From Perkinsus marinus ATCC 50983 (lineage: Eukaryota; Perkinsozoa; Perkinsida; Perkinsidae): a DNA stretch of 31,472 bases. Both the position numbers and the translations under genes were made by a program. The notes beneath the pieces were generated by a model. The model did not search any database and was not told the origin of the DNA. It saw only the letters and a list, made by a program, of their open reading frames with translations. Positions 23,159 through 31,472 of this stretch are shown piece after piece. The stretch is from assembly GCF_000006405.1 (NCBI RefSeq), contig NW_003212397.1:389170-420641 (forward strand), read 5' to 3'. Position 1 is the stretch's first letter, and the number at the start of each line of letters is the position of its first letter.

Positions 23159-25421
23159 TCACAGACCGTACTCAGCCGCACAGGGACTCGGCTTGCCTGC
23201 AGCGCCCCCGACGATCTCATAAGCCGCCTTAGCCACCTCAAAGGCTAATTCATTGGCGTCCTTCTCAGTTTTAGCCTCAGCGTAGATTCTACAATACCTC
23301 AATAACCCGAACCTCCGTGAAACAGTACTACCTCACAGCGTCCTCAGTACCACTAGGCCTCACGAAAGCCCTGCCAGCCTCCCTCTTAGCAACTAGAGCG
23401 TCGATCGCAGGCTGAAGGTTAGCCGGGGTGATCGCTGCCGTCTCGTCGTCCGTACCTATGTACAAATAATGCCGTCTCTAACACAGAACTAAAGACCCCT
23501 ACATTGGACGAGAGTGCGATCCTTAACAAAGATCTTGCCCTGTCTCGAGGGCAAGTCCTCGTACATACCATCCCACTCCCCAATAGACCACCCGTTCACT
23601 GCCAACACCTGAACCCTCGACCTATGCTAACCCCCTCCAATCCGATTATCATCTTACTGCTTCCACCGCCAGGAAGTCAGAGATAGCATCACCAACAGCC
23701 TGGTTGATGAGCCACGACAGACCCACAAGTCTCGAGGCTGCTTCTCTTGCACTCATCGAAGCTGGAAACAGCGATTCTTAAGACATTTCAATACCACAAG
23801 TATTACCCTTTTGATCCGCCAAGACCTTATGGAACTTGGCCAAAGCCTGGGGCTTGAACACTACAGTGCCGTGACCGTTTGCCTCGAAGTACATACCAAT
23901 CGGATAGTCGTGCGCAACAGCCTCCACCTGAGAGACAAAGCTAATACCACACCTTCAACACAACCTAGTCGCTCACGAATTTAACGCCAGTCTTAGCCAT
24001 CTCAACACGCGCCCCGAGCTTCTCTCGAATGAACCGACCAGAGTTGCCGTTGGCATATGCTGTTTGCACCTACGAGCCACATAACCCTGCACGAAACTCC
24101 AACTAACACTTACTGCAGCGAACTCGCAATCAGCATCGTCCTTCAGGCCAGCCAGAGTGAGCTGGGCCTGGATAAACTCAGCCAATAACGCGGCGATTTT
24201 ATCGCCGTCCAGAAGATGCCACCTGAAAACGGCCCTACACCTTTGCTACCACCAAGAACTGCTCTACTTCATATCTACATCCCAATAGGAATACACCAGC
24301 CTGTCAGCATCACCATCAAGGGAGGCAATCCTATGGCCAGCATCAGCAGTAGCCGAGAAAGACCCTAAAACACGCTCCTTACGTACTATCTACCACTAGC
24401 GCTACCTACCTTTAGGAGGCAGTCGGCCCTTCTGGACGTACTCAGCACCGCATTCATGATTCAGGATAAGGCCGGGAGTGGTAGGACCGTTACGAGGGAC
24501 AATGGATAGGATATCGGACATAGTGGAGGCGACCTTCTCTACCATTTCGAAGCCAACACCACCAGCACAGTCGACCAGTACAGGACCACGACTCAGCTGT
24601 GACTCGGGTGACACGCCAGCGGTGACACGACGATAGCCTTCATTGAACATCCGGACAAAGCCCTCCTTGCTGGCCAGAGACACGTCATGGCCAAGGCCAT
24701 TGGCTTGACGGACGATGTGATGGAGGGCAGGGGTAGTTAGCTCCCCCCAGTTCTCGCAGTAACCACCGCATGCAGCAACACCTCGGCATACCTTTTGATA
24801 GAAAAACCGTAAAACTCCATACAGCTGTCCCTACGACTTACGCAACGGAGAAGACGTTTGCTGCTGGACCGAGTGTCACAGCCTACGAAGACGATGCCAG
24901 ACTTGCATGTAGAGCCTTCGAGGGTCTTCTCGATGAGGCCACGGAAAGCTCCAACCTGAGTATGAAATTTAGACCAACACGAAAACCAACTTGAAATAGT
25001 ACGTCCTCAGCATTGGCCACCTTCTCACAGAGCTCCTCCCAGTCGGTGACGAGCATACCACCGTTGGGCTCAATCATCTTAACACCGTTATCCTGATGCA
25101 CGCATGCACATAAAGATACGCTGTCCGAACCTACGGATACCTACCGGCTCAGGGTTGTGGGAAGCAGTTATCATAACTCCCATAACTTTACCGCCGAGAA
25201 CGCGGGAACGGGCGGCGGCCAAGGCGCCCATACGGAAGAATACCGCGTCCAAGGGAAGCTCATCGGCCACCTCGCGGAAACCAGCAGTACCTACAGGAAC
25301 GATGAGTTGGAAAAGGAGTGGTATGATTTTATACAGTACCGTATTTGAGGCATTCAGAGTAGGTCTTCTGGTGCTCTGGTAGGGAGGCAAGAGCTTCAAA
25401 ACAGTCGGGAAGGCTGGACAT
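23159..25421 (-). CDS. PGM3: Phosphoacetylglucosamine mutase
   Basis: Thirteen exons (25340-25421, 25145-25290, 25003-25092, 24842-24955, 24410-24791, 24268-24364, 24114-24222, 23977-24069, 23807-23927, 23658-23761, 23503-23608, 23332-23455, 23159-23288) sum to 1698 nt, 565 aa, close to human PGM3 (542 aa). The enzyme interconverts GlcNAc-6-P and GlcNAc-1-P, leading to UDP-GlcNAc for glycosylation, GPI anchors and walls. Visible parts: GTAGFRE; the phosphoserine loop [13 protein letters not shown] (Ser71); TPALHHIVR; the metal-binding [13 protein letters not shown]; the sugar-binding FEANGHGT; and the phosphate-binding [14 protein letters not shown]. Introns are about 45-52 nt. All key residues are present and no break is seen. 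The 5' start at [11 protein letters not shown] is the only Met fitting phase. Confidence 0.96.
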
Positions 25422-26134
25422 AGGTACGAAACTTGAGTAATTTAACTAGCAATAACTTCAACAGCAAGTTGTTAGAGAACCCATAGCGAAGCTCAAAGAA
25501 GGAAAGCATATGGTAGCTATGTGCTAGAAGTCCGAGTCCGACACACTACTGGTAAAGAGGTATTAGGGAAATATAAGAGAGGAAGATTTCAAGATTGAAG
25601 GTCGAGAACCAACGATTATAGACATAGGAAAAATTCTCTCATTTCTATAATCGTCCCATTCTATCTCTTCGGTAATCGTTGGGCTGCTCGCACTTTACGT
25701 GTTCTATCGCGCGGTCAATTTATTGAGTACGTTAAAGATTCGGCCAAGGACTGGCTGGTCAATATAGGCCCTGAAGCGAGTCTATGGTGTGCCCTGAAAC
25801 CCGTCGAATCTTTCCCACCCTGAACTTCAAGCTTTGCACTTATTTCGGGGTGTTGAAGACTCGACAAGGCTTCTACTAGCAAGCGCGATCAGCTCGCAAA
25901 GCCACGGTGATTGGGAGACTACTACAACGAGGAGACTTTCGAGCATGTGTTATTGTCCTGGGGCCCTCCCAGGTTGGAGCTCAGAGGACTTCCCTGCTGA
26001 ATCCAAGCTCGCTCGCCTCGAGAACCGAGCAACTCGACAGTTCCGCTAATCCCCGTCTCCGTGTAGCTCAGATTTCTTCGAGAGCATTGAGTTCTGAGCT
26101 TTTTACCCGTCAGTATAAGTCGTATTTCCGAACA
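25422..26134. other. Upstream region with competing inverted repeats
   Basis: About 710 nt between the divergent PGM3 and secreted-protein genes. ACGATTATAGA at 25612-25622 pairs perfectly with TCTATAATCGT at 25644-25654, and the overlapping CCAACGATTA at 25609-25618 pairs perfectly with TAATCGTTGG at 25673-25682, so one arm has two exclusive partners. No coding sequence is supported, although the frame of the next gene is open back to 25907. Confidence 0.6.
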
Positions 26135-27067
26135 ATGGCTAATCTTGGCAACGTATTCATCTCGATGATGCTCACAGTAGCTTGGGTCAAGGTCTCTTCG
26201 GAGAAATACCCCCCACCTAAATGGCTGTATGGCGAGGATATCTCCACCGGTGATCGCTTCTACTTACATTCAGGGCATAGAACTTCACGAGTCAAAGATT
26301 ACAGTGCGACTTATAACGCCTCTGTAAAGAATGCAAACTATGATGTTCAGTGCACACCAACCACTGAATGCGTGCTTCCAACTGCCCCTGAGAAGCAAGC
26401 CTGGGTGTTTGTTATCGACGGGAAAACGCAGAAGCAAACTGAGTATTGGGTGAACGTGAATACTGACAGCCGGTCTCATTGTTTCGAACTCCCTAAACAA
26501 TACGACAACAGTCCGGAACTTGCCGATAAAACGAATGAGCTGAACGCTTTGTGTGAAGATTCTGACTTCCGAGTTATCAAGGGTGCTCCCGCAGTCGTCG
26601 AAGGTGGCAAGTACATCCCCGAATTTACCCTGAAAGACGGCGAGTATACCTGTCATGAAGCAGGCTCACCGGGCGGCCAAAGAGTTAGTATGGAGCTCCA
26701 TGTGCGAGAGGGTTTGATTGAACACATCGATACGACATCTTTGGGGAAACCGATAGAACAACTCTACTACACTACGGTCGGCGAAGCTATCTATGTGGGT
26801 CTTTTTCTCGAAAGAGTGAGATATAATACCCATTGGATTATTCTCGAGCCAACTGAGAGGGAAGTTGTGCTGCAATACGAGAAAATGAATAGGAGGAATC
26901 TGGAGAGCTGGTTCCAGGATTCTCAGGGAGGCAACGGTCTCACTGAAGCATTGCCTACGAGAGAAAAAGGGAAATCGAAAAGCCGATCTACAGGTATAAA
27001 GCACCTCACTAAAAGCATGAGAAAGAGGTTCACCGGAACGTTTAGAAGCGGTTATAAAAGAGTTTGA
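26135..27067 (+). CDS. Predicted secreted protein, paralogue 1 of an unrecognised family
   Basis: One uninterrupted exon of 310 aa. I start at MANLGNVFISMMLTV, in AACAATGGC, since the paralogue at 29968 aligns from the same point; the frame stays open further upstream. Residues 1-21 look like a signal peptide. Shared blocks with the paralogue are KWLYGEDISTGDRFYL, the EYWVNV region, LCEDSDFRVIKG, IEQLYYTTVGEAIY and ILEPTEREVVLQYEKM. Three Cys positions are shared (VQC, HCF, LCE). The last 35 residues are very basic and end SGYKRV. I see no catalytic motif, membrane span or known fold. A lineage-specific exported or surface family is an inference from the signal peptide and duplication only. 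Confidence 0.85.
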   Translation: MANLGNVFISMMLTVAWVKVSSEKYPPPKWLYGEDISTGDRFYLHSGHRTSRVKDYSATYNASVKNANYDVQCTPTTECVLPTAPEKQAWVFVIDGKTQKQTEYWVNVNTDSRSHCFELPKQYDNSPELADKTNELNALCEDSDFRVIKGAPAVVEGGKYIPEFTLKDGEYTCHEAGSPGGQRVSMELHVREGLIEHIDTTSLGKPIEQLYYTTVGEAIYVGLFLERVRYNTHWIILEPTEREVVLQYEKMNRRNLESWFQDSQGGNGLTEALPTREKGKSKSRSTGIKHLTKSMRKRFTGTFRSGYKRV

Positions 27068-27152
27068 GGTTACGGACATCATCGTGAGCCATTGTATGAT
27101 CATGTCACGTGATTCATATTTGAGCTAATTTCCATACTTTATCATATCTGAT

Positions 27153-27405
27153 GCTGTTGTGATTTTACTGTTGTATCTGGTGCTGTTGTGATGTTAATAT
27201 CGTATCTGATGCTGTTGTGATGTTAATATCGTATCTGATGCTGTTGTGATGTTAATATCGTATCTGGTGCTGTTGTGATGTTAATATCGTATCTGGTGCT
27301 GTTGTGATGTTAATATCGTATCTGGTGCTGTTGTGATTTTAATACCGTATCTGGTGCTGTTGTGATGTTAATGTCGTATCTGGTGCTGTTGTGATGTTAA
27401 TGTGA
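27153..27405 (+). repeat. 29-bp minisatellite downstream of secreted-protein gene 1
   Basis: About nine copies with a 29-nt period (GCTGTTGTGATGTTAATATC, then GTATCTG(A/G)T) start at 27153, 27182, 27211, 27240 and onward. First and last copies are more diverged. The array begins 86 nt after the stop codon, so it probably falls in the 3' untranslated region or just beyond. Confidence 0.92.
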
Positions 27406-29967
27406 TTGAGTGTGACTTGATCAACATGTTCTGTGTTGTGAAGTTTGTTGGGGAATTCCGCTGAGAAGTCACGAACGAGGGAAGCCACTTCGCGCGCAAG
27501 TGAACTCCTAACCTCGGAGACTGGGAGTTGGAGAATAAGGGTGACTTTGAGTCGAGCAATCTTAGTGAGAGATCATGGCGGTGGGAAGCACATAGCAGTC
27601 ATACTATTGCCAGAATATGCATGAGCTCATTCCAGTGTATGCTTGGCGGCTCACAGGACACGAACAAGATGGCGTGCTGTGTACCAGGCTCAAACGACAC
27701 TACGATCATTCAGTTTGCTCGAGGAACTTACACCAGAGCATACGTGAAAAATTGTTCTCCCAGTTCGCAAAGGTCTAGCTGGATGAACTCCGTAGTACGA
27801 CAGAGGTCCAAATAAACTGTGGCCCACAAGCGTCCAAGGAGTGAAGGGGACTCTGCGAATCAAACTTGCATGTGAGCGGGAAGATGATCATTTTCGCGAC
27901 ACTCCAAACTCGCGTAGTAGGTGGAAATAGAAGATGATTTGGGCAAGGCGAACCGATTTTCCCCTTGGGATATGCCAGTGGTGTTGAGAGGTAACAGTGG
28001 AGCGAATCTGGTAGACTTTTGGAGATGTGAAAACACACGTACAACTAACTCTTCGAGATACGAAGCTACGATATTCGGCACTAGATTCATGACGGTCGGT
28101 TGATCAGGTGCAAGGAATAGCATTCCAAGGAGACAGTCATGTCCTGTAATTTTACAGTCATGTAAGTTCGGAAAACTCCAGTCTTTCCTACACAAGGCTA
28201 TTTCTGTGCTCACCGTTGCTGGGCGATATCGTGCTAGCGGTTGTATATCTTGCGGAGCATGGTCGAGTGTAGTGACGGAAATGCAGTAATGACCTATCAC
28301 GAGAGTACCATGAGTCTTCGTTGGGCGAAATTGGTCTTGTGTTTTGTGAATTTGAACTTTCAATTCCGAATTCATAAATTTCATTCACGAATCTGGATTT
28401 TCATTTTCGAGCAGTCTACGAAAATCGAACTCTCATTTCGAATTTGAAACCTCCTTGCAGTGGAAAACTTCATTCATTCTGCGAATATCAAATTTAATTT
28501 GTTCTTTCATTTGCTGGATTTGAGACTGAAAAGGTGTAGTTGCAGGGTTTGTCCCAAAATTCGATTTCCGAGTCGGGAACCGCAAGCTTGGCCTACGGGA
28601 AGTAGAACCCGGACACGGTGTACCAGCTGACCTGACTTTGAGTTTGAGCTCATCGATGGAAAACTCACCAAACACAATGCAAAGACTGCCATTAACGCCG
28701 AATATGTCGCCAGGTTATAGTATACCCGTAGCCGTGGAGGCCGAGTCGACTGATAGAACACCAGTGCCAGGCATCGTATGGATGATAACTGACCATTCTT
28801 GAGAAGCGATTCGATTTCGTTGCTCCGACTGTCTTGCCTTGAAAGACCGAAGTCAACACGTTGTCGGCGACACGATCGTGGCTACTATGAGTGTCTCAGT
28901 AGTTACCAGTGAGTGTAATACTATTCACGAGTGAGTTGGACAATTTGTATCACACATGACCTGTTCTCGTGAGTTAGGAGTCTTGATTTATCGGACTAGC
29001 AATCAATTTTCATCCAGTGATCCTCTTCACTGCTTGCTTGTACTCAACAACGGTACGTCTTCTGCCATACATGAACTGTGTCACGAAGCCGACTTCCCAT
29101 CACGAGTCGACCATACCCGATAGATGCGCTCCACAGAAGGATGTTGTCAATAGTGTGGCGGAGGTCCAGCCACAGGCTGTCAGCCCGAAGAAAGAGAACA
29201 ACGGATGGGTCCATCACCGTGGATTGTGCACAGGTTTGGTCTGTTCGCTCGCCGCTGTTTCGAGCGCCTTACAAATTTCCGGGAACCCCCAATCGTGCTA
29301 CCGGAAGCCTTCAAACGAAGGTGTTAACCATTCGCCTCACATTCTCCAGTTTATACTGTGAATCATAACGACGGGAATCCTTAGCGAGGCTTCCATGCCC
29401 TGCAGGGTTTGTGACCGTCGATCACAAACTAACCGTCCGGTAGTAGCCGGGTGGTTCTCGGGGGTAGCTTTCTGATCCGTGATACCGCATCTGGACCAGA
29501 AGCTCGACCGATGCAATGACTTTTTGGAAGGCCCATCGGGATGATAAGCCCCATTAAATTTAGTGGCATCGAATATGATTTGAGCGGTTCCGATACTCAC
29601 AAGGTTGATGGAGCCCACTCAGAAGGTCTGCAGCGGCCAACAAGCGAACGCGAGAGCAAAGCAATTGTAAGCGCATGGGCTTATGCGATAGGCGATAGGA
29701 CTCATACACAAAAGAGCTACTAAGCGATGAACGTCGGTGACACTGGCGAGCTCTGCTTCTTCCCGATTAAACCACCCAAACAAGATATCTTACGTGAGCT
29801 AATCGTGATCTGTAATATGTGCACTCGAGTATTCGAAACGTCTGATTCAGCGCAGAGTATTTGCCATATAGCACGCGTGAAACTCCATCATCCTCGTTCT
29901 GAGTTCCTCCTTCAATCAGTAAATGTTGTCAGTTATCCTTCCTCAGTACTTCTCTTATCCCCTTGCG
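27406..29967. other. Gene-poor spacer between the secreted-protein paralogues
   Basis: About 2.5 kb with no gene I can name. The longest frame, 174 codons on - (27860-28384), contains a segment (TGHDCLLGMLFL) that weakly recalls the end of retropepsin-like proteases of LTR elements, so part of the spacer may be a decayed LTR-type fossil; it is not intact and its ends are not visible. Other frames on both strands (28433-28761, 29017-29361, 29337-29618) have mixed composition and no domain I know. A short sequence at 28757-28796 recurs at 31347-31386. Confidence 0.35.
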
Positions 29968-30855
29968 ATGGATAGGTTCGGCAGAGTATTCATCACGTCT
30001 GTGATGGTCAGCGTAGGATTCGGCAGAGGATCAACGAATACCCCCGGCCAGGTCGAGTGGATTTATGGGAAGAGTATCACAACCGGTAATCGTTACTATC
30101 TTGAACCAAGGCGCGACGGACAGTCAACATCATATAAGAGTGAAGGCAAGTCTTACGTGGTGAATGGTGGGATAGAGTGCCAACGAGTTATTAAAAAGAC
30201 AGGCCCAAGTCAGAGAAGCCTCGTACGGGGATTCTTTGTTACTAAAGTCGACGGGAATACCCGTGAGCAAAAAGAATATACCGTAGAGCTTGATTCGTAT
30301 AACAAGGCTGAAGACTGCTTCCCACGTAATCTTATGGATGAAATCCATGTTGGGAAGCCGCAGGTTCTGTCCGAGCTCAACCAACTGTGTGATGAAGATG
30401 CATTCCGACTCATCAAGGGTTCTACAGTCAATCTTCCAACAGATGGCAAGTACAGCGGTAAGGTTGAAGGAATGACACTCGAGATCGATGTGCAGGATGG
30501 TGAAATCGGATACGTTAATGCAACATCTTCAACTGGACCAATCGAAAGGCTCCTATACTTCACGCTTGGTGATGTTATCTTCGCCGATGTGCTGAGGAAG
30601 TTCAATTCGCAAGCATCCGCCTATACTCCGATGATTCTCGAGCCGATCGATAGAAAATTTGGACTGCTATATGATAAAATTGATGCAAGTAATCTTCAAT
30701 ATTGGGGACCTGCTCCTCCAAAATCAGACATCCTAACTGTTGAGGAACATACTCCGAGAGGGAGAAGGAACGGAGCCAGAAGGATGTTGAACAAGTTGAA
30801 AAATCTCAAGTTGCGGATAAAGGATAGGTCCGATCGCAGTTATGGAAAGGTATGA
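29968..30855 (+). CDS. Predicted secreted protein, paralogue 2 of the same family
   Basis: One exon of 295 aa, starting MDRFGRVFITSVMVSVGFG, which aligns with the start of the gene at 26135; an in-frame ATG at 29923 would add 15 residues without resemblance to a signal. Shared blocks are EWIYGKSITTGNRYYL, LCDEDAFRLIKG, IERLLYFTLGDVIF and ILEPIDRKFGLLYDKI, with the same three Cys positions (IEC, DCF, LCD). The C terminus is again strongly basic (RRNGARRMLNKLKNLKLRIK) and ends RSYGKV. The two genes are in direct orientation about 2.9 kb apart, so they are tandem duplicates that have diverged strongly. No intron, no known domain, function unknown. Confidence 0.85.
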   Translation: MDRFGRVFITSVMVSVGFGRGSTNTPGQVEWIYGKSITTGNRYYLEPRRDGQSTSYKSEGKSYVVNGGIECQRVIKKTGPSQRSLVRGFFVTKVDGNTREQKEYTVELDSYNKAEDCFPRNLMDEIHVGKPQVLSELNQLCDEDAFRLIKGSTVNLPTDGKYSGKVEGMTLEIDVQDGEIGYVNATSSTGPIERLLYFTLGDVIFADVLRKFNSQASAYTPMILEPIDRKFGLLYDKIDASNLQYWGPAPPKSDILTVEEHTPRGRRNGARRMLNKLKNLKLRIKDRSDRSYGKV

Positions 30856-30889
30856 GGAGAATATCAACCATGGTGCAATAGCGAGATCC

Positions 30890-31030
30890 TGAGGTGTTTT
30901 TGTCCACCTATTATTCATCTATTGTTGCCTGTTGTTGTCCTGTTGTTTACCTATTGTTGGTTTTCATTAATGTACCACCTATCGTTCATCCATAGCCTAT
31001 CGTTTATCTATCGGCTATGAATTATTGTTC
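30890..31030 (+). repeat. Degenerate CCTATTGTT-type repeat downstream of gene 2
   Basis: Irregular copies of CTATTGTTG, CCTGTTGTT, CTATCGTTC and CTATCGGCT occur over about 140 nt, starting some 35 nt after the stop. The unit differs from the 29-bp array behind gene 1 but is also TGTTG-rich and sits in the same relative place. Confidence 0.65.
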
Positions 31031-31472
31031 ATATGCCACATGTTCTCTATCTTTCACCTATTCTTTATCACGTCCGACCTTTTTACGATAAGATGATGCG
31101 TGATGTGTTGTGCCCACAGACGATCGGAGTTTTGAAGATGCCAATCTTTGGGGCTTTCACTTTGCGAATCTTAGACTGCTGCAATGACGTCATCGGGTTT
31201 CGAGCAAGTCAAAATACGCATCTAATGTAGTAAGTTTATGGGTCTTGTGTTCTTGATGACGCTGACTCTCCAAGATCAGAGATCTGGCAATCATGAATTG
31301 GCTCTTGTACTCCATCAACCTCCAACGCTTGCCTATACGCGTGGAATACCAGTGCCGATCATCGTATTGTCGATAACTGACAATTCGGAGAGAACGGTTC
31401 CTGTGGGCTCAACTGTGCTGCTTCCATTCGGCTCAAGTTTCACACTTCCCTAAGGGCAGTTTTCTGGAAACT
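31031..31472. other. Window end, no supported gene
   Basis: About 440 nt. Open frames of 65 and 71 codons on + have no recognised domain. The segment 31347-31386 resembles 28757-28796 in the spacer. Confidence 0.4.

Noticed and set aside
22876-23248. Overlapping frames of 87 (-) and 97 (+) codons behind PGM3
   Set aside because: Neither has a domain, splice continuity or sensible start; probably untranslated or spacer sequence.
27860-28384. Functional protease gene
   Set aside because: Similarity is limited to one weak motif; at most it is a decayed relic, so no gene is called.

Overview
The window looks like nuclear DNA of an intron-dense protist. Conserved eukaryotic genes are split by many GT-AG introns, most only 38-67 nt long, and genes lie 130-400 nt apart. 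My best guess is a perkinsid-like alveolate (Perkinsus or a relative). That is an inference from gene style; no marker here proves it. All gene models were spliced by eye using homology, reading phase and GT/AG sites; no RNA or database search was available.

Positions 1-11,270, all on the + strand: the 3' part of NLE1/RSA4 (60S ribosome assembly), a small SWIB-domain protein, N-myristoyltransferase (15 exons), a short TOM22-like mitochondrial import receptor, and a CUL3-like cullin (25 exons, with the neddylation region and the YNYLA end).

Positions 11,885-25,421 are mostly on the - strand: an intronless GAPDH, a NagD/PGP-type HAD phosphatase, a stretch with coding signal but no recognised family, a small basic NOL8-tail-like protein, a possible 58-aa membrane protein, an inward-rectifier (Kir) potassium channel and phosphoacetylglucosamine mutase (PGM3/AGM1, 13 exons). 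RPL29 is the only clear + strand gene in this part.

Positions 25,422-31,472 are different in character: two intronless paralogous genes for predicted secreted proteins (310 and 295 aa) of a family I do not recognise, each followed by a simple repeat tract, separated by about 2.9 kb of repeat-bearing, possibly decayed sequence.

The housekeeping genes do not form one pathway. They cover ribosome biogenesis (NLE1, RPL29, perhaps the NOL8-like gene), protein lipidation (NMT), mitochondrial import (TOM22), ubiquitin ligation (cullin), glycolysis (GAPDH), UDP-GlcNAc synthesis (PGM3) and ion transport (Kir). The most unusual signals are four short introns in three genes that each carry a perfect tRNA T-arm/B-box match, trinucleotide repeats in three introns that all read (GTA)n on the transcribed sense, a 51-bp palindromic minisatellite inside an NMT intron, and the paired secreted-protein genes.
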